From NCBI GenBank assembly GCA_002433465.1, contig DJIE01000040.1, positions 1-12,717 on the forward strand: a DNA stretch of 12,717 bases. Direction: 5' to 3'. Shown here in pieces: positions 1 through 6,712 of this stretch; the first letter of the stretch is position 1, and every line of letters starts with the position of its first letter. Origin of the DNA: Salinisphaera sp. UBA6602 (GTDB lineage Bacteria > Pseudomonadota > Gammaproteobacteria > Nevskiales > Salinisphaeraceae). The translations under genes and the position numbers were made by a program. The notes beneath the pieces were generated by a model, which searched no databases, had not been told where the DNA came from, and saw nothing but the letters and a program-made list of their open reading frames with translations.

Positions 1-1
1 C

Positions 2-70
2 CGGCGCGACCGCGACAGGTTGTGCAGAGCTTCGCTGGGCGGGCTGGTGGCATCAATCGCCACGCCCTAG
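2..70 (+). CDS. possible C-terminal end of an unidentified rightward gene (partial)
   Basis: Two of the three forward frames stop early here: one at TAG 68-70, the other at TAA 72-74. The frame ending at 70 has clearly the higher G/C share at third codon positions, like the genes in this window, so I choose it tentatively. It would give about 22 residues ending LGGLVASIATP. A rightward intrinsic terminator at 141-170 supports some transcription unit ending here. The tail is too short to assign a family, and the stretch could equally be non-coding. Confidence 0.2.
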   Translation, partial: RRDRDRLCRASLGGLVASIATP

Positions 71-140
71 GTAAGCGCATTCTCGGCGCAGCCGGCGGCG
101 TAAACCCGTTGACGAGCCGCTGCGAAGCCATTGAACAGAA

Positions 141-170
141 ACGCCGGGCAGCGCCCGGCGTCTATTTTTC
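141..170 (+). terminator. intrinsic terminator of the upstream rightward unit
   Basis: A perfect 9-bp stem, ACGCCGGGC at 141-149 with GCCCGGCGT at 153-161, closes a 3-nt AGC loop. It is followed by the T-rich run CTATTTTTC at 162-170. This is the classic Rho-independent layout for transcription entering from the left. Read leftward, the stem is followed by TTTCTGTTC, so it could also act weakly as a second stop for flgN transcripts. Confidence 0.85.
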
Positions 171-179
171 TATGACGTT

Positions 180-204
180 GAAAACAGCTGACGCAGTCAG
201 CTGT
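180..204 (-). terminator. probable intrinsic terminator of the flgAMN unit
   Basis: A perfect 9-bp inverted repeat, ACAGCTGAC at 184-192 and GTCAGCTGT at 196-204, has a 3-nt loop. On the minus strand it lies 27 nt past the flgN stop and is followed by a short T run (TTTTC). The T tract is short, so termination may be partial. The hairpin at 141-161 may back it up. Confidence 0.65.
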
Positions 205-231
205 CTTGATGTCGGCCTACCAACAACTCGG

Positions 232-693
232 CTAGACGCCGTTGCGCAGGCTGTGGCTTGAGCCATAGGCACGGGTGCGCCCGTTCGGCCCGTACAGGGT
301 CTGGCCCGTCTCACGCTGGAGAAAGCTCAACGTGCGATTGGTGTGGTCCAGCCGGGTTTCGATGGCCAGGCCGTTGATCTGGTTCTGGGCGCGCGCGGCT
401 TCGATACGTTCGAGCAGTGCCTGCCAGATGGCATCGCAGCCCAACGAAGCGGCAAGCTGGCCGGCGCCGTCACGGCCCGTGTCGTAGCCGCGCTCGGCCA
501 GCATTGCCCGCCGTTGGCCGTCGAGCTGCTCCAGCGTGTTGGCCTGGGCGGCCTTGCGCTCGGTCAGCCGCGCCAGAGCGTCGACGGCGACCGGCGCCTC
601 GGTGAACAACGCCTGCTCCTTGTCGAGCACGGTCATGAACTCGCCCAGAGCGTCGTGATGCTGTTGCAGATTGATCGCGAAGGGGTCGTTCAT
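232..693 (-). CDS. flgN: FlgN, export chaperone for FlgK and FlgL
   Basis: FlgN is a cytoplasmic, mostly helical chaperone of the flagellar type III export system. In characterised enterobacteria it binds the C-terminal ends of FlgK and FlgL and brings them to the export gate. The product here is 153 aa, close to the family's usual 140-160. Long helices fill residues about 5-130, and the C-terminal part carries LYGPNGR (133-139), a typical FlgN tail motif. An upstream in-frame ATG at 744 exists, but I chose 693: it is preceded by AGGA at good spacing, and the longer start would overlap flgM. The gene lies 13 nt after flgM in the flgA-flgM-flgN unit and is followed by a hairpin terminator. Its two expected clients, flgK and flgL, are in the same window. 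Confidence 0.9.
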   Translation of the reverse strand: MNDPFAINLQQHHDALGEFMTVLDKEQALFTEAPVAVDALARLTERKAAQANTLEQLDGQRRAMLAERGYDTGRDGAGQLAASLGCDAIWQALLERIEAARAQNQINGLAIETRLDHTNRTLSFLQRETGQTLYGPNGRTRAYGSSHSLRNGV

Positions 694-706
694 GATGTTG
701 TCCTGG

Positions 707-988
707 TTATGATTTGCCGGAAACCAACGCCTGGGCGCTGGCAATCAGGCCGTCGGCGATCTTGTCGGAACGGATCTCGAGCTTGCCCTGGCTGATTGCG
801 TCGCGAATCTCGTTCACGCGCGCCATGTCGATATCCTGCGAAGCATCCGAAATGCCGGAGGCCTGAAAACGGGCCGAGGCGGCTGCCGCGGGCGCCTGGG
901 CGCCGGCTTTGGCTTCGTCGGTCTTCTTGATGTCGCGCGTCTCGGTGTTGACGATACGCGGTGTGTTCTGGGTCGGGTCGATATTCAC
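707..988 (-). CDS. flgM: FlgM, anti-sigma-28 factor
   Basis: FlgM binds the flagellar sigma factor FliA (sigma-28) and keeps it inactive. It is exported once hook and basal body are complete, which frees FliA. I call a GTG start at 988, giving 93 aa, near the usual length of about 97. The N-terminus then reads MNIDPTQNTPR, typical of FlgM, and GAGGA sits 8 nt upstream. The ATG-initiated reading frame from 1045 would add 19 atypical residues and is less likely. The N-terminal half (about 1-50) is Ala/Gln-rich and probably disordered, as expected for export. The C-terminal half (DMARVNEIRDAISQGKLEI, then DKIADGLI) is the FliA-binding helical region. A FliA-type promoter lies just upstream, so FlgM and FlgN probably respond to the sigma factor that FlgM inhibits. 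Confidence 0.92.
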   Translation of the reverse strand: MNIDPTQNTPRIVNTETRDIKKTDEAKAGAQAPAAAASARFQASGISDASQDIDMARVNEIRDAISQGKLEIRSDKIADGLIASAQALVSGKS

Positions 989-996
989 GGCTGTAT

Positions 997-1001
997 TCCT
1001 C
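997..1001 (-). promoter_or_regulatory. ribosome binding site deciding the flgM GTG start
   Basis: GAGGA on the minus strand lies 8 nt before GTG at 988. No comparable site precedes the ATG at 1045, so this site favours the 93-residue FlgM. Confidence 0.7.
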
Positions 1002-1041
1002 GAACGTTCCTGCTGGAACGATTGTGCGTGCCATGGCGCAA

Positions 1042-1068
1042 ACATCGGCGCTCGGATTTATTTCTTTA
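1042..1068 (-). promoter_or_regulatory. sigma-28 (FliA) promoter for flgM-flgN
   Basis: Reading leftward, the sequence is TAAAGAAA, then 11 nt, then GCCGATGT. The enterobacterial FliA consensus is TAAAGTTT-N11-GCCGATAA. The spacing is exact; the -35 box matches in six of eight positions and the -10 box in six of eight, including the GCCGAT core. It lies in the 111-bp flgA-flgM gap and would give a leader of about 45-50 nt before the flgM GTG. This mirrors the known FliA-dependent flgM promoter of enterobacteria. Confidence 0.82.
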
Positions 1069-1099
1069 ATCCAGAAACGTCGATATCGCGCGCAACGGA

Positions 1100-1804
1100 T
1101 CAACGCGTGATCGTTACCGTATTCTCGTTCGTGCTCCGGCCGATGACAATCGAGCCCTCCTGTGTGCTCACCCGCACGTCGCCACCCAGCGGTGCGGCAT
1201 TGAGGGCCTTGCCCTCGGTTGTGATTGAAAAGCCGGGGCCCACGGCCACGACGCGTACCAGCTCGCCGCGCTTGATCGCCACGGGCGCATGGACCATGGA
1301 TTCGCTCAAAGCGCGCCCTGCGGCGACGCGGCGGCTTGCCGACATGCCGACAAGCGCCTCCGGGCGGGTCGCGACATTGCCGGGCAGGCGCGACAGGTCG
1401 CCCTGTTCGCGCCGGATATCGGCCATGCCGATCACATCGCCGGGCATCAGGTCGCGGGCGGCTACGTAGTAGTCGGCGATCACGTTCACGCGCGCCTGGA
1501 AATAGCGCGTGGCCGGGCGATCGCCCGGGCACTGCACGCCAACCGTGATATTGCCGGCAACGCGCGGATTGCGCCCCGGCAAAAACGGTCGCGGATTGTT
1601 GCATGCCGGCATGGCAACCGCGGGCATGGTCACCGAAATGTCCACCTCGCCCTCGGCCGCCGTCTGGCTGCGCAGATAATCGGTCAGCAGCTGCTGCATC
1701 GCCGCGTCGTCGGCCTGGGCTGACCACGTGACGCAGCCAAACAACGCCACGGCCAGAAGCCGTAGTGCGATGCGTGCTTTGCGACGGGCGGGGGCCGGGT
1801 TCAT
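1100..1804 (-). CDS. flgA: FlgA, periplasmic P-ring assembly chaperone
   Basis: FlgA acts in the periplasm, where it assists FlgI polymerisation into the P ring around the rod. The product is 234 aa. Residues 1-31 look like a Sec signal peptide: an Arg/Lys n-region, a hydrophobic core LRLLAVALFG, and a likely cleavage after SAQA. Two cysteines follow in the mature N-terminal domain (C68 and C92), a possible disulfide pair. The region about 112-174 fits the SAF/ChapFlgA domain (YVAARDLMPGDVI, then RRVAAGRAL), and the C-terminal part is the beta-rich FlgA domain ending NENTVTITR. In-frame ATGs exist upstream at 1915 and 1987, but they would put over 35 residues before the signal peptide and run into the flgB promoter region. 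The start at 1804 has only a weak ribosome site. The gene diverges from flgB and heads flgA-flgM-flgN. Confidence 0.9.
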   Translation of the reverse strand: MNPAPARRKARIALRLLAVALFGCVTWSAQADDAAMQQLLTDYLRSQTAAEGEVDISVTMPAVAMPACNNPRPFLPGRNPRVAGNITVGVQCPGDRPATRYFQARVNVIADYYVAARDLMPGDVIGMADIRREQGDLSRLPGNVATRPEALVGMSASRRVAAGRALSESMVHAPVAIKRGELVRVVAVGPGFSITTEGKALNAAPLGGDVRVSTQEGSIVIGRSTNENTVTITR

Positions 1805-1907
1805 GTGGTAGTGGCTCGTATGGGCAGCGGTGATCTCGTGTTGGCGAATTCTAGGGCCGGTGACGGTCGTACCATTCGGTGAATTAGAGCCCAAATTGGT
1901 GCCTGTT

Positions 1908-1924
1908 CTGGTCATGGACTTGCC
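1908..1924 (+). promoter_or_regulatory. candidate sigma-54 (RpoN) promoter for flgB
   Basis: CTGG at 1908-1911 and TTGC at 1920-1923 have the obligatory 10 nt between the GG and GC pairs. The -12 element is perfect, but the -24 element lacks the CAC that normally follows TGG. Transcription would start near 1934-1936, leaving a leader of about 50 nt to the flgB ATG. Sigma-54 control of flgB operons is known in Pseudomonas and Vibrio. The rest of the 181-bp divergent region 1805-1985 shows no convincing sigma-70 pair, and I see no clear promoter for flgA. Confidence 0.4.
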
Positions 1925-1985
1925 AGACGTCCTCTTAGTATGAGCCTCGCAAAACCATCTGCAGGCCATGAGGGGAGCAGCCACC

Positions 1986-2408
1986 ATGCTCGATCGACTC
2001 GAAGCATCGCTGAGTTTCTATAAAAACGCACTCGATCTGCGCGACAAGCGCCAGGACGTGCTGTCGGCGAATATCGCCAACTCCGATACGCCGGGCTACA
2101 AGGCGCGGGACTTCGATTTTCGCGCCGAACTCGACCGCGTGCTTGGAGCCGCCGGCAATAACGCCACGCCGGCGGTGCCGTTGAAGACCACGTCGGCCGG
2201 GCATATGAGCGCGGCAAGCCCCGGCAGCATTGACGGCACCCAGCTGGCCTATCGCAACGCCTACCAGCCGAGCCTGGACGGCAACACCGTGGATATGGAC
2301 GTCGAACGCGTCGAGTTCATGAACAACGCCGTCCACTACCGCGCCAACCTTCAGATTCTGGGCTCGCAAATCAAGGGTCTGCGCGCTGCGATGCAGCCCG
2401 AGCGCTGA
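1986..2408 (+). CDS. flgB: FlgB, proximal rod protein
   Basis: FlgB is the innermost rod subunit and sits next to the MS ring/FliE. The product is 140 aa, the family's usual size. The N-terminus MLDRLEASLSFYKNALDLR and the rod signature SANIANSDTPGYKARDFDF (28-46) are diagnostic. The middle (about 50-95) is variable and Ala/Gly-rich. The C-terminal helix carries VDMDVERVEFMNNAVHYRAN, typical of FlgB. An in-frame ATG at 1968 would add six residues. I prefer 1986 because GAGGGGAG lies upstream at workable spacing and the protein then starts as family members do. It is the first gene of the rightward operon and is followed 26 nt later by flgC. Confidence 0.96.
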   Translation: MLDRLEASLSFYKNALDLRDKRQDVLSANIANSDTPGYKARDFDFRAELDRVLGAAGNNATPAVPLKTTSAGHMSAASPGSIDGTQLAYRNAYQPSLDGNTVDMDVERVEFMNNAVHYRANLQILGSQIKGLRAAMQPER

Positions 2409-2434
2409 TCAGCGTCTAACCACGAGGGATAAGA

Positions 2435-2839
2435 ATGTCGATTTCCAATCTTTTCAACACCGCGGGTTCGGCGCTCACCGCCCAGTCGCAGCGCATGAAC
2501 GTGGCGGCCAGCAACATGGCCAACGCCGACAGCGTGGCCGGGCCGAACGGCGAACCGTACCGCGCCAAGCAGGTGATGTTCGAACTCAATGCCGGCAGCG
2601 CCGAGGGCATCGGCGGCGTGCGCGTATCCAACGTCATCGAAAGCGATGCGCCCTTTCGTCAGGAATACAACCCGGGGCATGCCCTGGCCGACGACAAGGG
2701 CTATGTCCAGATGCCCAACGTCAATCCCACCGACGAAATGATCAACATGATCTCTTCGTCACGTTCCTACCAGGCCAACATCGAAGTGCTCAACACCGGC
2801 AAGGAGCTGGCGCTGCGTACGTTGTCGCTCGGCGAATAA
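2435..2839 (+). CDS. flgC: FlgC, proximal rod protein
   Basis: FlgC forms part of the proximal rod in the periplasm. The product is 134 aa, matching family length. The N-terminal axial motif [20 protein letters not shown] (21-40) is the FlgC version of the rod signature, with the characteristic GPNGEPYR insertion. The C-terminal half has [18 protein letters not shown], then [13 protein letters not shown], the classic FlgC ending. A good ribosome site, GAGGGATAAGA, precedes the ATG. The gene lies between flgB and flgD with short gaps, so the three are almost certainly cotranscribed. Confidence 0.97.
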   Translation: MSISNLFNTAGSALTAQSQRMNVAASNMANADSVAGPNGEPYRAKQVMFELNAGSAEGIGGVRVSNVIESDAPFRQEYNPGHALADDKGYVQMPNVNPTDEMINMISSSRSYQANIEVLNTGKELALRTLSLGE

Positions 2840-2857
2840 CCACAAGGTCCAATCATT

Positions 2858-3535
2858 ATGGCTACCGATATTCTGGGTTCTCTGAATGCGTCGAGCGGCT
2901 CCACCGCCACGACCTCGGCGTCGCGCACCCGCGCCAAGGACATGAGCGAGCAGTTCATGACGCTGCTGGTTGCACAAATGCAGAACCAGGACCCGCTCAA
3001 CCCGATGGACAACTCGCAGGTGACCTCGCAGATCGCGCAGATCAACACCGTGAGCGGCATCAATGACCTCAACGACACCCTGGCCGCGATCAACGGCCAG
3101 ATCGGCAAATCGCAGCAGCTCCAGGCCAGTGCCCTGATCGGGCGCGGCGTACTGGTGCCGGGCAACGACATCAGCGTGGGCGAGCAGGGCTCGTCGCTGC
3201 CGTTCGGCATGGATCTCGATGGCCCGGCGAGCCAGGTCAAGCTCACCATCACCGATGGCAGCGGCACTGTGGTGCACGAATCCTCTTACAAGGACCAGCC
3301 GGCCGGCACCCAGTCGTTCTCCTGGGATGGCACCGATACCTCTGGAAACGTTGTGACCAAGGGCAACTATCGCTTTGCCATCGAGGCCGTCGGTCCCAAC
3401 GGCGAGTCGGTGCAGGTCGAGCCGCTATCGACCGGCTATGTCAGCGGCGTGGTCGCCGGCGACAACGGGGCCAAGCTCGATCTCGGCCCGCACAAGGGGC
3501 TGGTCGATCTCGACGCCATCCGCCAGATCATCTAG
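2858..3535 (+). CDS. flgD: FlgD, hook cap / hook assembly scaffold
   Basis: FlgD forms the cap under which hook subunits polymerise and is discarded when the hook is finished. The product is 225 aa, close to the usual 230. Residues 30-75 hold the conserved N-terminal motif FMTLLVAQMQNQDPLNPMDN followed by VTSQIAQINTVSGI. Residues about 92-225 form the beta-rich tudor-like and Ig-like region, with the FlgD hallmark SFSWDGTDTSGNVVTKGNYR (153-172). The first 28 residues are Ser/Thr/Ala-rich and probably flexible, as in other exported hook proteins. AAGG precedes the ATG at a somewhat long spacing. Its client flgE follows after an unusually wide 101-bp gap. Confidence 0.95.
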   Translation: MATDILGSLNASSGSTATTSASRTRAKDMSEQFMTLLVAQMQNQDPLNPMDNSQVTSQIAQINTVSGINDLNDTLAAINGQIGKSQQLQASALIGRGVLVPGNDISVGEQGSSLPFGMDLDGPASQVKLTITDGSGTVVHESSYKDQPAGTQSFSWDGTDTSGNVVTKGNYRFAIEAVGPNGESVQVEPLSTGYVSGVVAGDNGAKLDLGPHKGLVDLDAIRQII

Positions 3536-3550
3536 TTCCAGGTATCGCGA

Positions 3551-3598
3551 ATTGCGGGCGTAAACGCACGCTAATCGATCAATCATCACGCCCGCGAT
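3551..3598. repeat. long-loop inverted repeat in the flgD-flgE gap
   Basis: GCGGGCGT at 3554-3561 is perfectly complementary to ACGCCCGC at 3588-3595. Allowing one G-U pair, the stem extends to 11 bp (3551-3561 with 3588-3598). The loop is 26 nt and includes ACGC, which can pair with the left arm instead (GCGT-AA-ACGC). No T run follows, so it is not an ordinary intrinsic terminator. It may be an RNA processing or stabilising structure ahead of flgE, or an operator-like site. Confidence 0.5.
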
Positions 3599-3636
3599 CG
3601 GGCAATACTCAACACTCGAATCACGAGGAAAGCACC

Positions 3637-5052
3637 ATGAGTTTTTCGCAAGGGGTCAGCGGTCTTAACGCGGCCAACAGCAGCCTGAGCAGTATCGGTA
3701 ACAACATCGCCAACTCGCAGACCGTGGGCTTCAAGTCCGGTCGCAGCGAATTCGCCGACATCTATGCCGGTGCCAAGACCGGCCTGGGCGCCACCGTATC
3801 CGGCGTGACCCAGAACTTTGCCGGCGGTGCGCTCAACAACACCGGCCGCAACCTCGACATCGCGATCGACGGCGGCGGTTTCTTCCGTCTGACCGACGGC
3901 GCCCAGACCCTGTACTCGCGCAACGGCGAATTCCAGCAGACCAAGGACGGCAATATCGCCAACGCCCAGGGCGCGCTGCTGACCGGTTACAACGTGACCA
4001 ACTTCAACAATCCGGCGGCCGAGCCCACCGTGGCGGCTGGCGGTAACCCGGTGCCGCTGGTCATTCCGACCGAGCGCATGAACGCCAAGGCCACCACCGA
4101 GGCTTCGCTGGCCACCGCGCTGAATGCCGGCGCCGAGACCAAGACGGGTCCGTTCAACGCCGACAATGCCGAAAGCTACAACTGGAGCACGCCCAACACC
4201 GTGTTCGATTCGCTGGGCAACGCGCATAGCGTGAACCTGTTCTTCACCAAGACCGCGTCCAACAGCTGGAGCGTTAACGGCGAAATGGCGCTGGGCGATG
4301 AGTCCAACCTGCCGCGCACGGTCGATGCCAACGAAACCTACAACGGCTTTGACCCGGTGACCAATGGCAACGGGCGTTATAGCTTCAGCGAAGGCGGCAA
4401 CAACTACACCGCCTTTGTATCGGGCGCGAGTGCGAACCCGGATGGCAGCTTCTCCGGCGGCCAGATCCGCTATGTGCAGCAGCTGCCGGCCAGCACCCTG
4501 AGCTTCAACGCCAACGGTAACCTGGTCGAAGCCGGTCAGCAGAACAAGCCCGATACGCTGGGCAGCTCGTCGGTGTCCTACAGCCTGAATGCGCAGAACG
4601 GGTCGGCGCCGATCAACTTCAGCTTCGATTTCGCCGGCTCCTCGCAGACCGCGCAGGAATTTTCTGCCAGCACGCCGCAGCAGAACGGCTATGTGTCGGG
4701 TGATCTGACCGCGATCAACGTCGGCAAGGACGGCATGATCCGTGGCAGCTACTCCAACGGTCAGGCCATCAACCTGGGCCAGATCGCTCTGGCCAGCTTC
4801 CGTAACGAGCAGGGTCTGTCCCCGGTGGGCGGCAATGCCTGGGTGGAAACCGCGGCATCCGGCCAGGCCGGTCTGGGTGTGGCCGGTACCGGTCAGTTCG
4901 GCAGCCTGCTGGGTTCGACCCTCGAGGCTTCCAACGTGGATCTGTCCCAGCAGCTGGTCGAGATGATCATCGCGCAGCGTAACTATCAGGCCAATGCGCA
5001 GACCATCAAGACGCAGGATCAGGTCCTGCAGACCGCGGTCAACCTGCGCTAG
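3637..5052 (+). CDS. flgE: FlgE, flagellar hook protein
   Basis: FlgE polymerises into the curved hook, the universal joint outside the cell. The product is 471 aa, longer than the roughly 400 of Salmonella; the extra length lies in the exposed middle domains, which vary widely between species. The N-terminal axial motif SSIGNNIANSQTVGFKSGR (18-36) and the conserved LDIAIDGGGFF (73-83) mark the core. The D1/D2 region spans about 85-385 and is Asn/Gly/Ser-rich. The C-terminus has GSLLGSTLEASNVDLSQQLV, then MIIAQRNYQANAQTI, the standard FlgE ending. GAGGAAAG before the ATG is a strong ribosome site, fitting a highly produced protein. It has no cysteine, which is usual for hook subunits. Confidence 0.97.
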   Translation: MSFSQGVSGLNAANSSLSSIGNNIANSQTVGFKSGRSEFADIYAGAKTGLGATVSGVTQNFAGGALNNTGRNLDIAIDGGGFFRLTDGAQTLYSRNGEFQQTKDGNIANAQGALLTGYNVTNFNNPAAEPTVAAGGNPVPLVIPTERMNAKATTEASLATALNAGAETKTGPFNADNAESYNWSTPNTVFDSLGNAHSVNLFFTKTASNSWSVNGEMALGDESNLPRTVDANETYNGFDPVTNGNGRYSFSEGGNNYTAFVSGASANPDGSFSGGQIRYVQQLPASTLSFNANGNLVEAGQQNKPDTLGSSSVSYSLNAQNGSAPINFSFDFAGSSQTAQEFSASTPQQNGYVSGDLTAINVGKDGMIRGSYSNGQAINLGQIALASFRNEQGLSPVGGNAWVETAASGQAGLGVAGTGQFGSLLGSTLEASNVDLSQQLVEMIIAQRNYQANAQTIKTQDQVLQTAVNLR

Positions 5053-5101
5053 TCGCAGCTGATCGTTTCGTTAGCACGCTTCAACCGCCGGACGTCACGC
5101 T

Positions 5102-5860
5102 ATGGATCGACTGCTTTATACCGCGCTAAGCGGCGCCACCCAGACCCTGGAACGCCAGGCCGTCGTGGCCAACAACATGGCCAACGCCTCGACCCCGGGT
5201 TTTCGTGGCCAGCTGTCGATGTTCCGGGCCGTGCCCGTCAATGGTGACGGTCTGGCGACGCGTGCGATCACGGCCAGCACCACCCCGGGGGCCGATCTGA
5301 CCCCCGGGGATATTACCGACACGGGCCGCAGTCTCGATGTGGCCATCGACGGCGAGGGCTGGCTGGCGGTACAGGCCGAGAACGGCGAGGAAGCCTACAC
5401 CCGCGCAGGCGGGCTGCAGATGGACTCGACCGGCCTGCTGCGCAGCAACGGCAATGTGGTGCTCAGCGAGTTCGGTGCACCGCTGGTGCTGCCCCTCGGG
5501 GCCCAGGTCACGATCGCGCCCGACGGCACGATTTCGGCCATCGGTGCGGGCGATCAGCCCGATGCGATCGCCGAGATCGGGCGTCTCAAGCTGGTCAACC
5601 CGGAGCCCGGTCAGATCGCACGCGGCGGCGACAACCTGTTCCATCCGCGCAACAACGAAGACGGCACGCCCGGCGCGCCGTTCGCGGCGGACGACACGGT
5701 ACGCGTTGTCAGTGGCGCGATCGAGGCCAGCAACGTCGATGCCACGGAAGCCATGGTGTCGATGATCGAAAACGCCCGTCGCTTCGAAATGCAGATGAAG
5801 ATGATCAGCAGCATCGATGAAAACGATCAGAGCGCCAACAAGCTGCTCTCGCTGAGCTAG
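5102..5860 (+). CDS. flgF: FlgF, proximal rod protein
   Basis: FlgF is a rod subunit between FlgB/FlgC and the distal rod FlgG. The product is 252 aa, the same as in enterobacteria (about 251). It starts MDRLLYTALSGATQTLERQA and has the axial motif VVANNMANASTPGFR (21-35). LDVAIDGEGWLAVQ (78-91) is the core rod motif, and the C-terminal segment IEASNVDATEAMVSMIENAR (207-226) is typical of FlgF. The ribosome site is weak (CCGGACG). The gene follows flgE after 49 bp and ends just before an unusual run of eight T residues. Confidence 0.96.
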   Translation: MDRLLYTALSGATQTLERQAVVANNMANASTPGFRGQLSMFRAVPVNGDGLATRAITASTTPGADLTPGDITDTGRSLDVAIDGEGWLAVQAENGEEAYTRAGGLQMDSTGLLRSNGNVVLSEFGAPLVLPLGAQVTIAPDGTISAIGAGDQPDAIAEIGRLKLVNPEPGQIARGGDNLFHPRNNEDGTPGAPFAADDTVRVVSGAIEASNVDATEAMVSMIENARRFEMQMKMISSIDENDQSANKLLSLS

Positions 5861-5861
5861 G

Positions 5862-5869
5862 TTTTTTTT
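5862..5869 (+). other. T8 tract directly after flgF, possible attenuator
   Basis: Eight consecutive T residues begin one base after the flgF TAG in otherwise GC-rich DNA. Short GC-containing stems are possible just upstream in the end of flgF: AGAGC with GCTCT at 5830-5850, or GCTC-TCGCT-GAGC at 5844-5856. The stems are short (4-5 bp), so this would be a weak, leaky terminator at most, between flgF and flgG. Confidence 0.4.
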
Positions 5870-5919
5870 AGATACGAATCGCGCACGGGCATACCGTCCG
5901 GCGCAACGAGGGAAAACGC

Positions 5920-6702
5920 ATGATTCGCTCACTCTGGATTGCCAAGACCGGCCTGGAATCCCAGCAGGTCAAACTCGACACCATCGCCAACAACCTGGCG
6001 AACGTGTCGACCAACGGCTTCAAGCGCTCGCGCGCGGTCTTTCAGGATCTGCTCTATCAGGACATGCGCCAGCCCGGCGCGCTGTCGTCGGTCCAGACGA
6101 ACCTGCCTTCGGGCCTGCAGATCGGCTCCGGCGTGCAGCCGGTGGCCAACGAACGTCTGCACTCGCAGGGCAACCTCGAGCAAACCGGCAACTCCAAGGA
6201 TGTCGCCATCGACGGCCGCGGTTTCTTTGCCGTGCAGATGCCCGACGGTACCAACGCCTACACGCGTGACGGCTCGTTCCAGATCGACCAGAACGGTCAG
6301 CTGGTCACCGCCACGGGCTTCCCGGTCGAGCCGGCCATCACCATTCCGGAAAATGCGCTGTCGATCAGCGTAGCCACCGACGGCACCGTATCGGTGACCC
6401 AGCCGGGTACGGCCGAGAACGTCCAGGTGGGCCAAATGCAGCTGACCACGTTCATCAACCCGACCGGTCTGCAGAGCATCGGCGACAACCTCTATCGCGA
6501 AACCACGGCTTCGGGCCCGCGCAACGACAGCATTCCGGGCCTGAACGGCACGGGTCTGCTACGGCACAAGTTCGTGGAAACCTCGAACGTGAACGTGGTC
6601 GAGGAAATGGTGAACATGATCGCCACCCAGCGCGCCTACGAGATCAACTCCAAGGCGGTCGAAACCTCCGACCAGATGCTTCAGCGTCTGGCCCAGCTGT
6701 AA
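5920..6702 (+). CDS. flgG: FlgG, distal rod protein
   Basis: FlgG builds the distal rod, which runs from the inner rod through the P and L rings to the hook. The product is 260 aa, exactly the usual length. [19 protein letters not shown] (21-39) is the FlgG axial motif. The stretch [20 protein letters not shown] (46-65) followed by LQIGSGV is the FlgG-specific segment that distinguishes straight rod from hook. [13 protein letters not shown] (94-106) and the C-terminal [20 protein letters not shown] (217-236) are also characteristic. CGAGGGAAAACGC before the ATG gives a strong ribosome site. The gene is followed only 10 nt later by flgH. Confidence 0.97.
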   Translation: MIRSLWIAKTGLESQQVKLDTIANNLANVSTNGFKRSRAVFQDLLYQDMRQPGALSSVQTNLPSGLQIGSGVQPVANERLHSQGNLEQTGNSKDVAIDGRGFFAVQMPDGTNAYTRDGSFQIDQNGQLVTATGFPVEPAITIPENALSISVATDGTVSVTQPGTAENVQVGQMQLTTFINPTGLQSIGDNLYRETTASGPRNDSIPGLNGTGLLRHKFVETSNVNVVEEMVNMIATQRAYEINSKAVETSDQMLQRLAQL

Positions 6703-6712
6703 CGAGCCGACA

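Noticed and set aside
1018..1033. sigma-54-like TGGCACG in the flgM leader (minus strand)
   Set aside because: The -24 half is perfect, but the -12 half reads ATCG instead of TTGC, so the essential GC is missing. The overlapping FliA promoter explains the region better.
690..1727. 345-codon open frame on the minus strand in another frame across flgM and flgA
   Set aside because: It overlaps two well-supported genes on the same strand, and its product is Arg-rich and lacks family features.
1733..1744. lipobox-like LFGC in the FlgA signal peptide
   Set aside because: Phe before Gly is atypical for a lipobox, and a standard signal peptidase site (AQA) follows seven residues later; FlgA is a soluble periplasmic protein.
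1886..1903. GGCAC...TTGGGC on the minus strand as a sigma-54 promoter for flgA
   Set aside because: The spacing between GG and GC is one base too long; sigma-54 tolerates almost no spacing change.
5126..5932. 268-codon open frame on the minus strand opposite flgF
   Set aside because: Same reason: antisense shadow of a diagnostic rod gene, with Arg/His-rich translation and no domain.
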